DNA from: Sphingomonas sp.
GTDB taxonomy: Bacteria > Pseudomonadota > Alphaproteobacteria > Sphingomonadales > Sphingomonadaceae
DNA length: 5,006 bases
Assembly (NCBI GenBank): GCA_025936675.1
Contig: JAICSX010000086.1
Location: 1-5,006 of the forward strand
Reading direction: 5' to 3'
Shown: positions 1 to 5,006 of the stretch, one piece after another
How the letters are laid out: each line of letters begins with the position of its first letter
How positions within the stretch are numbered: position 1 is the stretch's first letter
The notes under the pieces: generated by a model
Database searches by the model: none
Told to the model about the DNA's origin: nothing
Seen by the model: the letters and a program-made list of their open reading frames with translations, nothing else
Made by a program: the position numbers and the translations under genes

Positions 1-1
1 G

Positions 2-874
2 GACTACGGCGTCGGCCTGCAGAAGCGCTTCTTCGGCTATTTCCTCAAGGGCGAGAGGAACGGCTGGGACAAGCAACCGAAGGTCCAGCTCAACGTCCGC
101 CACCCCGGCGAACGCTTCGTCATCCGCCACGAAGACGCCTGGCCGCTGCCGTCGACCCAGTGGACCAAGTTCCACCTGGTCGCCGACAGCCACCGCCTCG
201 AAGCCTCACCTGACAAAAATGCGAGCAAGGTCACCTTCGACGCGCTGAGCGACGGCGTCACCTTCCTCACTGAGCCGGTGGCCGAAGCAACCGAGATCAC
301 CGGCCCGGTTGCGGCGAAACTGAACGTGTCTTCCTCGACCGAGGACGCCGACATCTTCCTCGTGCTGCGCGTTTTCTCGCCGGACATGAAGGAGGTCGTT
401 TTCCAGGGCGCGCTCGATCCGCATACGCCGATCGGACAGGGTTGGCTGCGCGCCTCGCACCGCAAGCTCGACAAGAAGCTGACGCTGCCGTTCCGGCCTT
501 ACCATACGCATGACGAGAAGCAGCCGCTCAAGCCGGGTGATGTCTATGAACTCGACATCGAGATCATCCCGACCTGTATCGTCGTGCCGAAGGGCTACCG
601 CGTGGCCTTGAGCGTGCGCGGCTGCGATTATGTCTATCCCGGCGGCTCCGGCGGCAAGCTGTCGAACATGAAGAACGAGTTCACCGGCAACGGGCCGTTC
701 CTGCACAACGATCCGCGCGATCGGCCGATCTCGATCTACGGCGGCAAGACCACGCTCCATCTTGGCGGCGGGCGCGAGAACTTCGTGCTGCTGCCGATCA
801 TTCCGGCGCGCAAGGCGCCGCCGGCAAAAGGGGCCAAGCCTGCGCGCCGCGCGGCGAAGAAGAAACGGAAATAG
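2..874 (+). CDS. CocE/NonD-family hydrolase, C-terminal part (5' truncated by window edge)
   Basis: An open frame runs from the left edge to TAG at 872-874, giving 290 residues and no start. The fragment begins DYGVGLQKRFFGYFLKGE, followed by NGWDKQPKVQLNVR and later WPLPSTQW. This is the junction that, in CocE/NonD hydrolases (S15 X-Pro dipeptidyl-peptidase relatives), comes just after the catalytic His and leads into the C-terminal jelly-roll domain. ITGPVAAKLNVSSSTEDADIF, KPGDVYELDIEI and GYRVALSV are further typical beta-sandwich segments. The Ser-Asp-His triad and the alpha/beta-hydrolase core must lie upstream of the window. The family cleaves esters or amides (cocaine esterase, glutaryl-7-ACA acylase, X-Pro peptidases), so the substrate cannot be told. 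The domain normally ends near the LLPII motif; here 22 more residues follow, 11 of them Lys or Arg. It converges with the minus-strand hydrolase. Family is fairly certain; function is open. Confidence 0.85.
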   Translation, partial: DYGVGLQKRFFGYFLKGERNGWDKQPKVQLNVRHPGERFVIRHEDAWPLPSTQWTKFHLVADSHRLEASPDKNASKVTFDALSDGVTFLTEPVAEATEITGPVAAKLNVSSSTEDADIFLVLRVFSPDMKEVVFQGALDPHTPIGQGWLRASHRKLDKKLTLPFRPYHTHDEKQPLKPGDVYELDIEIIPTCIVVPKGYRVALSVRGCDYVYPGGSGGKLSNMKNEFTGNGPFLHNDPRDRPISIYGGKTTLHLGGGRENFVLLPIIPARKAPPAKGAKPARRAAKKKRK

Positions 875-888
875 CCGGTCTTGCCGGC
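874..888 (+). terminator. weak stem-loop at the stop of the CocE-like gene
   Basis: GCCGG (874-878) pairs with CCGGC (884-888). An extra T-G wobble leaves a 3-nt loop. The stem begins on the last base of the stop codon. No T-run follows, so it is not a canonical intrinsic terminator and may simply reflect GC-rich sequence. It is listed as the only hairpin directly at the gene end. Confidence 0.25.
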
Positions 889-1140
889 ACAGGCTCAACG
901 GAGACCCCGCGGGTACTGCGTGTCGTCGGCATGGCCTGCCCCCACGCCGCGCGAGAATTTGCCGGTGTGTGGCGCGTACTCCGACCGAGCCCGGCCCTCC
1001 ATCAACGGCGCGACGGAGAGGCGCCGGAGCCGTCGATTTTAAGCAGTTTTTTCAGTCGCTTAAGGGGCTCAAACGCGGGGTCTTGAGGCGAGCGCAAGCC
1101 GGCGGCGAAGCGAACCGGGTGGCTTTGGATCGAGTGACCA
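875..1140. other. convergent intergenic region without a gene
   Basis: This 266-bp gap lies between the stops of the plus-strand CocE-like gene and the minus-strand alpha/beta-hydrolase. The only reading frame across it (plus strand, Arg-rich) starts inside the CocE-like gene in another frame and shows no recognisable domain. No tRNA-like or repeat-family structure was seen. Apart from two weak hairpins (874-888 and 1039-1063), no signal was found. Confidence 0.6.
1039..1063. repeat. inverted repeat TTAAGC/GCTTAA around a T6 run
   Basis: TTAAGC (1039-1044) and GCTTAA (1058-1063) are perfect inverted copies separated by 13 nt that include six consecutive Ts (1047-1052). U-G wobbles could extend the stem by about two pairs. 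It sits in the convergent gap about 77 bp beyond the stop of the minus-strand hydrolase. It could be a weak bidirectional 3'-end structure, but the T-run is in the loop rather than after the stem. It is AT-rich compared with its surroundings. Confidence 0.25.
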
Positions 1141-2034
1141 CTAGCTGACGGAGACGAGACCGCGAGCCCGGACGCTTATCGGACAGTCATCCGGACATGG
1201 CGGCGGAGGTCGGCCACGTGTACCGCTGGCGGCATCTTCCGCGTCGACGCGGCGGATATGGCTCGCGATCGTCTCGGCGATGGGCAAAGGATGAGTGAGC
1301 GGTCCCATATGGCCGCAGCCACTTGCCACGCTCACCTCGGCGAGCTGGATCGCTCTGGCAAGCGCCTCGATGATGAGCCGCGTAGGAAAAGGTGCGTTCT
1401 CACCACGAATGAGCACGGTCCGGCACTTCAGCGCCGCATATGCGGATAGCGGAGCCGAGGCTTGCATCAAGGCCCGAAAATCGAGCGGGATCTTAGGCGC
1501 CCATCGCACAAGCTTCGCTTGTACGCGCGGCGACATTGTCTTCCACGCTCCTGGCCCATTCCAGTAATTGATGAAGTGCGCGACGCTTTTGCGATAATCG
1601 CCGGCCAACACCCATTCACTCGCCTCGCTGGCAATGGCGGCGATTTCTGCGTGTGCGCCTGCGCCGTCCGCACCCATCTGCCTCAGCAGATGGAACGCGG
1701 TCGGCTCGTAAAGCGACAGGCTGGCAATTCTATTCGGCCGCTGGAGGGCAGCGTACAAAGCCACGCCGCCACCGTAAGAATGCCCAACGAGATGCATCGG
1801 ATGATCGGACGCATCGATCAGCTCTATCGTGCGCTGCGCTTCGTCTTCAATTCCAAATGCGTGCTCTCCAGCCCAATGTCCAACCCGTTCGCAACCGAAA
1901 TGCTCAGGCGTGTGCACACGGTAATCGATGCCAAGCGACTCCCCCAAGGGAAGCCACTGATCTCCGTCCGCTCCTGAACAGTGCAGAGCGACTACGGGCC
2001 GTGGCGTTCCCATGCGCGAGCGGCCGGGGGTCAT
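1141..2034 (-). CDS. alpha/beta-hydrolase fold enzyme
   Basis: Encodes 297 residues, close to the usual 260-300 of single-domain alpha/beta-hydrolases. The start is the ATG at 2034-2032 because AAGGGA lies 9 nt upstream and PRPVVALHCSGADGDQW, the first strand and oxyanion loop, follows directly. An in-frame start at 2214 would add 60 unrelated residues overlapping the upstream gene. Motifs: oxyanion-loop HCSG at 18-21; nucleophile elbow VGHSYGGG with Ser86; and GCGHMGPLTHP near the C-terminus with catalytic His242. The strand before the usual acid reads TVLIRGENAPFPTR, with no Asp at the common site. Glu110 (LYEP, end of strand 6) or Glu212 could serve instead. Residues after about 263 form a Pro-rich tail. 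No signal peptide is seen, so it is probably cytoplasmic. It lies 85 bp downstream of the diiron gene on the same strand and is probably co-transcribed with it. It may be an esterase, an amidase or a C-C hydrolase; the substrate is unknown. Confidence 0.87.
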   Translation of the reverse strand: MTPGRSRMGTPRPVVALHCSGADGDQWLPLGESLGIDYRVHTPEHFGCERVGHWAGEHAFGIEDEAQRTIELIDASDHPMHLVGHSYGGGVALYAALQRPNRIASLSLYEPTAFHLLRQMGADGAGAHAEIAAIASEASEWVLAGDYRKSVAHFINYWNGPGAWKTMSPRVQAKLVRWAPKIPLDFRALMQASAPLSAYAALKCRTVLIRGENAPFPTRLIIEALARAIQLAEVSVASGCGHMGPLTHPLPIAETIASHIRRVDAEDAASGTRGRPPPPCPDDCPISVRARGLVSVS

Positions 2035-2043
2035 GACGATAAA

Positions 2044-2049
2044 TCCCTT
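2044..2049 (-). promoter_or_regulatory. ribosome binding site of the alpha/beta-hydrolase
   Basis: On the minus strand this reads AAGGGA, 9 nt before the ATG at 2034. It decides the start in favour of 2034 over the longer frame opening at 2214. Having its own good site also fits translation as the second gene of an operon with an 85-bp gap. Confidence 0.6.
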
Positions 2050-2119
2050 GACGCGACAGCCACTTTGACACGGCCGCCAATGGTCGACCGCACGCGCAGC
2101 AGCGTCGCTGGCCGGATTG

Positions 2120-3052
2120 CTACTGAAGGGTGGCGAGCGCCGCCAGGACCCGTTGCAATTGCTTGTCGGTGATGAGGCCGGACAGCACCTTGCCGAAATG
2201 CGGGTGCTGCGCACCGGAGTGGATATATTGCCAACGGTAGGCCTTCAGGATTGAGGCCTCGATCGAACGCAATTCGGTCGCCTCGATCTTGCGGTGCACC
2301 GCGGTCGCGAAGTAACCGGCATCGGCTTTGGCCTGCGCCTGGAGAATGCCGTCCACCGCTGCGACGAGTTCGATAAACTCGTCAACCGCACGATCGCGCT
2401 GCTCTGGAGTCAGCGTTGCATCGTTCCGCACCCATTCGAGTTCGTCGAGGATCGCGTGCTGGCTCTCTTCCCGCCAATGGAACAGGAAAACGTCCTTGAA
2501 GAGTTCCGAAAGGCCGGGATTGGATTCGATGCTTTCGCGGTAGTGCGACTGCGTGAACAGCTCGATGTCGAGCGTGAGCGCCAGCACCGCCCAGGTGCTC
2601 TTTCCGAGCACGGCGTGGGCAACGCCGTTGGGGTCGATGTCGAAACGATAGCCGGCCGGCAAGACCTCGCCGATCATCGCGTCGATACGCCGAAACAATG
2701 CCTGGTGCTTGAGCTCTTCGTCGCTGAACCGGACCAGAGCTTCGAGCGCGATCTGGTCGCCGAACCAATGATCGTGGCTCAGCTCAAGCACCTTGGCATT
2801 GATGAACCGCTCGACCAGTCCGAATACGTTGGCGTAGGTGCGGCCCTGGATCTGACTCACCAGGCGCTTTTCGTCCGCCGAGAGAGTCGTGAATTCCTCC
2901 GCGAGCGATAGTCCGTCCGGGAGGAATTTTTGTGCAGTGTCGAACTTGCGGCCGCGGATGACGTCCTTCTCGATGTCCCAGCGCACCCGTTTCGATGTCT
3001 CGACGCACCGTTCATAGCGGTCATTGGCAGTGATCTTCTCTATGGCGTTCAT
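2120..3052 (-). CDS. ferritin-like diiron protein, probable AurF-type (N-)oxygenase
   Basis: Encodes 310 residues. The start is ATG at 3052-3050, preceded by GAGAG with 8-nt spacing; the longer frame from 3163 only adds translated promoter sequence. The protein is helical with a complete set of seven carboxylate and His ligand candidates: Glu81, Glu113 and His116 (EELKH), Glu164 (LDIEL), His192, Glu196 and His199 (HWREESQH). Glu81-Glu113 and Glu164-Glu196 are both 32 apart, so E-X31-ExxH occurs twice. HxxxExxH matches the extra-His arrangement known for AurF and CmlI, the p-aminobenzoate and arylamine N-oxygenases that use a four-helix-bundle diiron site and O2. Length also fits that family. 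RVRWDIEKDVIRGRKF near the N-terminus and YRWQYIHSG near the C-terminus look like conserved family blocks. No signal peptide. It is first in a probable operon with the alpha/beta-hydrolase and divergent from a cupin/AraC gene, so it is probably inducible. The diiron fold is well supported; N-oxygenation and the substrate are inference. Another ferritin-like oxidase is possible. Confidence 0.78.
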   Translation of the reverse strand: MNAIEKITANDRYERCVETSKRVRWDIEKDVIRGRKFDTAQKFLPDGLSLAEEFTTLSADEKRLVSQIQGRTYANVFGLVERFINAKVLELSHDHWFGDQIALEALVRFSDEELKHQALFRRIDAMIGEVLPAGYRFDIDPNGVAHAVLGKSTWAVLALTLDIELFTQSHYRESIESNPGLSELFKDVFLFHWREESQHAILDELEWVRNDATLTPEQRDRAVDEFIELVAAVDGILQAQAKADAGYFATAVHRKIEATELRSIEASILKAYRWQYIHSGAQHPHFGKVLSGLITDKQLQRVLAALATLQ

Positions 3053-3060
3053 CTTACATA

Positions 3061-3065
3061 CTCTC
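3061..3065 (-). promoter_or_regulatory. ribosome binding site of the diiron gene
   Basis: On the minus strand this reads GAGAG, 8 nt before the ATG at 3052. It supports that start over the Met codons further upstream, which would translate the operator repeats. Confidence 0.5.
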
Positions 3066-3088
3066 GTTGCGCGCAAGTTATCGACAGC

Positions 3089-3102
3089 GCTGGACAGCCA
3101 GC
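3089..3102. repeat. inverted repeat GCTGG-acag-CCAGC
   Basis: Two 5-bp arms (3089-3093 and 3098-3102) surround a 4-nt spacer, 37-50 bp upstream of the diiron gene start. It overlaps two GACAGC copies 10 bp apart. It falls where a promoter core or 5' leader of the diiron operon would be, so it could be a leader hairpin or a second protein site. The short arms make chance plausible. Confidence 0.3.
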
Positions 3103-3117
3103 AGATATGGCTAGCTA

Positions 3118-3127
3118 CTTGGCCAAG
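3118..3127. repeat. 10-bp perfect palindrome CTTGGCCAAG
   Basis: A self-complementary 10-mer lies midway in the divergent region, 12 bp from the direct repeats and 65-75 bp upstream of the diiron gene. Read on the minus strand, its TTGGCC could be a weak -35, but no convincing -10 lies 16-18 bp further on. It could be an operator; function is unknown. Confidence 0.3.
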
Positions 3128-3139
3128 CCGCCCTCGGTC

Positions 3140-3176
3140 CATGACCGGCACGCCGCGTCGCATGACCGAAACGCCG
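3140..3176 (+). repeat. 16-bp direct repeat with 21-bp period, candidate AraC-family operator
   Basis: CATGACCGGCACGCCG (3140-3155) and CATGACCGAAACGCCG (3161-3176) match at 14 of 16 positions and start 21 bp apart, two turns of B-DNA. AraC-family dimers are known to bind two direct half-sites at about this spacing, as at araI1/I2. The second copy ends right before TATTCT and 20 bp before the AraC-family ATG. The first is 88 bp upstream of the diiron gene. The layout fits activation of the minus-strand operon together with autoregulation. Binding by the adjacent regulator is inference. Confidence 0.55.
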
Positions 3177-3196
3177 TATTCTGATACACCGTACCG

Positions 3197-4177
3197 ATGG
3201 ATGCCTTATCCGACGTCTTGAGGGTTTCGCATTTGACCGGCGGCGTGTTCTTGCGCGCCGACTTGTCGGCGCCGTGGTGCATGGCGCTCAATATTTTGCG
3301 TGAACATTGCGGTCCTTCGCTCGGTCCCGCTTCTCATCTAATGACGTACCACTACATTCTGGATGGTGAGCTCCGCATCCGGGTCGATGACCCGGACGAG
3401 AAGATGCAAACGATCGGCCGTGGCGAGGTCGTCATCCTGCCGCGCAACGATCCGCATTTGATAGGCAGCGACCTGGCAATTCCCGCCGTCTCGGGCGAGA
3501 ACCTCGTCAGCCGGCCGATTGGTCCTGGCCTCTACTCGATCCGCTATGGCGGAGACGGCGAAAAGACAGAGATGATTTGCGGCTTCATCGGCTACGCCGG
3601 TGCCGAGGCCAATCCGCTCATAACGATGTTGCCTCGACTGCTCAAATTCAACGTCGAACAGGGCCCTGCTGCGGATTGGATTCGCTCGACATTTCAATAC
3701 GCTGCGGCCGAGGTTGGCGCCGGGCGCCCGGGCTCGCAGACCGTCCTGGCAAAGCTCTCGGAGCTGCTGTTTGTCGAAACGGTCCGGCGTTACGTGGAAT
3801 CCCTGCCCCAGAGCCATACAGGATGGCTTGCCGGCCTGCGCGAGCCGCACTTGGCCAAAGCCCTCGCGCTTCTGCACGGCGACATACGCCGACCTTGGAC
3901 GGTCGACGATCTCGGACGCGAGGTCGGCCTGTCGCGATCGGCTCTGTCCGATCGTTTCCTGCGCCTTATCGGTGTGCCGCCAATCAATTACCTGACGAAT
4001 TGGCGCATGCAGGTGGCGGCTGCAAAGGTACGCGGCACAAACGCAACTCTCGCCCAGGTTGCTCAGGACGTTGGTTACGAATCCGAAGCGGCATTCTCGC
4101 GCGCGTTCAAGAAAGCGTTCGGGATGGCCCCCGGCACCTGGCGGAGGCATGTCCCGCCGCCCCGGCACCCACGCTGA
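3197..4177 (+). CDS. AraC-family transcriptional regulator with N-terminal cupin domain
   Basis: Encodes 326 residues. The N-terminus (MDALSDVL, then GGVFLRADLSAPWCMA) and YHYILDGELRIRVDD at about 51-65, followed by GEVVILPRNDPHLIGS at about 76-91, match the cupin_6-type effector domain of AraC regulators. His52 and His87 sit in the two cupin motifs, but the full metal-binding set is not evident, so it probably binds a ligand rather than catalyses. The C-terminus carries two helix-turn-helix units, about 235-258 (TVDDLGREVGLSRSALSDRF) and 284-312 (LAQVAQDVGYESEAAFSRAF, then KKAFGMAPGTWRR), the classic AraC signature. It is a cytoplasmic DNA-binding protein, divergent from the diiron/hydrolase operon and therefore its likely regulator. 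The ATG at 3197 has no clear Shine-Dalgarno sequence; it is chosen because family homology begins immediately. The effector is unknown. Confidence 0.95.
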   Translation: MDALSDVLRVSHLTGGVFLRADLSAPWCMALNILREHCGPSLGPASHLMTYHYILDGELRIRVDDPDEKMQTIGRGEVVILPRNDPHLIGSDLAIPAVSGENLVSRPIGPGLYSIRYGGDGEKTEMICGFIGYAGAEANPLITMLPRLLKFNVEQGPAADWIRSTFQYAAAEVGAGRPGSQTVLAKLSELLFVETVRRYVESLPQSHTGWLAGLREPHLAKALALLHGDIRRPWTVDDLGREVGLSRSALSDRFLRLIGVPPINYLTNWRMQVAAAKVRGTNATLAQVAQDVGYESEAAFSRAFKKAFGMAPGTWRRHVPPPRHPR

Positions 4178-4364
4178 TTTGGCGCTTCGAGCAACGAGTT
4201 CGGCGTCTCCGTCATTCGATTCCGCCCGCCGGACGCCTATGTCGGTGCGGAGCGAGACCGACCCTGCTTGCCGAAATCTTGTGTCCCGGCGGCCCATCTG
4301 CGGCTTCGCGTCCAGGAGCGCGCAGATCGTGCCGCCACTGCCGTTCACCCCGAGACTTCACTCC
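4178..4364. other. intergenic gap between the regulator and the adaptor gene
   Basis: These 187 bp hold no convincing gene; frames that cross it are out-of-frame shadows from the regulator. No clear intrinsic terminator follows the AraC-family stop and no good sigma-70 promoter was found before the adaptor. The one symmetric element is the 4241-4262 inverted repeat. The gap is long enough for a separate promoter for the adaptor. Confidence 0.55.
4241..4262. repeat. inverted repeat GTCGGT-N10-ACCGAC upstream of the adaptor gene
   Basis: Two perfect 6-bp arms (4241-4246 and 4257-4262) flank a 10-nt spacer, with arm centres 16 bp apart. It lies about 103 bp upstream of the adaptor ATG. This could be an operator for a dimeric regulator of the efflux operon. 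No TetR-type gene, the usual partner of RND adaptors, is visible in the window. A weak hairpin is the alternative. Confidence 0.3.
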
Positions 4365-5006
4365 ATGTCGCCTCACCGTTCGCATTTTTCCCCTGTGGCG
4401 TCGTTGGCCGTCGCAATCCTGCTTACAGCCTGCCAGGCCAAGACAGAAACGGCACAGCGCGCCGATCGCCCCGTTCAGGTTCAAAGCGTCCGCTATGAAG
4501 AGCAGGACGGGACGCGCGAATTCGTCGGTGTCGTACGAGCCCGACACGAATCCGGCCTCGGGTTCCGGGTTGGTGGCAAGATCCTCACGCGAGTGGCGAA
4601 CGTCGGAGACAGTGTGCATGCCGGACAGGTGCTGGCGCAGCTGGATTCCGATGACCTGCGCCTGCAAGTCGAAACCGCCAGAGCCGAACTCACTGCGGCG
4701 CAAGTCAACCTCGACCAGGCCGTTGCCGATTTCGACCGCTATGCTGTTCTAAAAGCCCGAGGCTTCGCCTCCGCCGCCGATTACGATCGCAAATCTGCGG
4801 CCAAAGGCGAAGCGGAAGGACGGCGAGCCCGTGCGGCACGCGCGCTCGAACTGTCGCGCAAGCAGATCAGTTATGCCGATCTCGTCGCAGTGGCAGACGG
4901 CGTCATTACCGAGACGGCTGCAGAGCCCGGACAAATTGTGGCAGTCGGTCAGCCTGTCATGAAGCTCGCCCACGGCGGCGAGAAAGAAGCGCTGGTTTTT
5001 GTCCCC
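4365..5006 (+). CDS. RND/HlyD-family efflux periplasmic adaptor lipoprotein (3' truncated by window edge)
   Basis: An open frame of 214 codons runs from ATG at 4365 to the right edge without a stop. The N-terminus is a lipoprotein signal: MSPHRSHF, hydrophobic VASLAVAILL, then lipobox LTAC with Cys23, so the mature protein should be lipid-anchored on the periplasmic side. The first half of the lipoyl (biotinyl-like) domain is at about 54-94 (GVVRARHESGLGFRVGGKI, later VGDSVHAGQVLAQLD). An alpha-helical coiled-coil hairpin rich in Ala, Glu and Arg follows at about 95-165. The second lipoyl half is at about 169-201 (YADLVAVADGVITETAAEPG, then VAVGQPVMKLA), and ALVFVP begins the beta-barrel. Such proteins, usually 350-400 residues, join an inner-membrane RND pump to an outer-membrane channel. 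The rest and the pump gene should lie to the right. The Shine-Dalgarno is weak; the lipobox position fixes the start. The exported compound is unknown. Confidence 0.92.
   Translation, partial: MSPHRSHFSPVASLAVAILLTACQAKTETAQRADRPVQVQSVRYEEQDGTREFVGVVRARHESGLGFRVGGKILTRVANVGDSVHAGQVLAQLDSDDLRLQVETARAELTAAQVNLDQAVADFDRYAVLKARGFASAADYDRKSAAKGEAEGRRARAARALELSRKQISYADLVAVADGVITETAAEPGQIVAVGQPVMKLAHGGEKEALVFVP

Larger units (their letters stand above)
3053..3196. promoter_or_regulatory. divergent promoter/operator region
   Basis: These 144 bp separate the start of the diiron gene (minus) from the start of the AraC-family gene (plus) and must carry both promoters unless transcription enters from elsewhere. 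Visible elements from the diiron side are GAGAG, GACAGC repeated at a 10-bp step (3083-3088 and 3093-3098), inverted repeat GCTGG/CCAGC, palindrome CTTGGCCAAG, and a 16-bp direct repeat near the regulator. A TATTCT at 3177-3182 could be a -10 for the regulator, but no good -35 sits 16-18 bp upstream. This weak promoter would fit dependence on an activator or autoregulation, which is inference. Confidence 0.6.

Noticed and set aside
206..898. 230-codon minus-strand open frame opposite the CocE-like gene
   Set aside because: It is Arg-rich with no recognisable domain and fully antisense to a clear family match; such shadows are common in GC-rich DNA.
762..1148. Plus-strand 128-codon frame running from the CocE-like gene through the convergent gap
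   Set aside because: Its first part is a frame-shifted copy of the basic tail and the rest is Arg-rich without motif or ribosome binding site.
2035..2214. N-terminal extension of the alpha/beta-hydrolase by 60 residues
   Set aside because: It would overlap the 3' end of the diiron gene by 95 bp and shows no hydrolase-like sequence. A good ribosome binding site precedes the ATG at 2034.
2294..2911. 205-codon plus-strand open frame opposite the diiron gene
   Set aside because: It is antisense to the frame that carries the intact metal-ligand motifs and has no recognisable domain of its own.
3053..3163. N-terminal extension of the diiron protein by 37 residues
   Set aside because: It would translate the operator repeats and palindromes. 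The ATG at 3052 has a ribosome binding site, and the recognisable sequence begins there.
3338..4348. 336-codon minus-strand open frame opposite the AraC-family gene
   Set aside because: It is antisense to a textbook cupin/AraC protein and has no domain or ribosome binding site of its own.
3577..4752. 391-codon plus-strand open frame crossing from the regulator into the adaptor gene
   Set aside because: It is the wrong frame for both well-supported proteins. Its composition is Arg/Pro/Ser-rich, and it would overlap both genes extensively.

Overview
The window looks like chromosomal DNA of a GC-rich proteobacterium. The best guess is an alphaproteobacterium of the Hyphomicrobiales (Bradyrhizobium-like). 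This rests on high GC with strong G/C preference at third codon positions, the style of the CocE-like protein with its Ala/Lys/Arg/Pro tail, and the mix of catabolic enzyme, AraC/cupin regulator and RND adaptor genes. No rRNA or marker gene fixes the taxon, so this is inference.

Layout. (1) 2-874, plus strand: the C-terminal 290 residues of a CocE/NonD (X-Pro dipeptidyl-peptidase S15-type) hydrolase, cut by the left edge. (2) 875-1140: a convergent intergenic region with two weak hairpins and no gene. (3) 1141-2034, minus strand: an alpha/beta-hydrolase with a GHSYGG nucleophile elbow. (4) 2120-3052, minus strand: a ferritin-like diiron protein with two E-X31-ExxH motifs and an HxxxExxH ligand set, best matched to the AurF-type N-oxygenase family. 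(5) 3053-3196: a divergent control region holding a 16-bp direct repeat at a 21-bp period, plus smaller palindromes. (6) 3197-4177, plus strand: an AraC-family regulator with an N-terminal cupin domain. (7) 4178-4364: a non-coding gap with one inverted repeat. (8) 4365-5006, plus strand: the N-terminal 214 residues of a lipoprotein RND/HlyD periplasmic adaptor, cut by the right edge.

How the genes may work together. The diiron gene and the alpha/beta-hydrolase gene are co-oriented, 85 bp apart and probably co-transcribed. They run divergently from the cupin/AraC gene, the usual layout of an AraC-type activator with its target operon. The direct repeat between them has the spacing expected of AraC-family half-sites. 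The simplest reading is a small inducible oxidation-plus-hydrolysis unit acting on an unknown, possibly amine- or amide-containing, substrate. The adaptor probably starts a separate efflux operon continuing to the right; whether the same regulator controls it cannot be seen. No mobile element, CRISPR array, tRNA or rRNA was recognised. The most original part of the window is the diiron/hydrolase/AraC module and its operator-like repeat, not a clearly new system.
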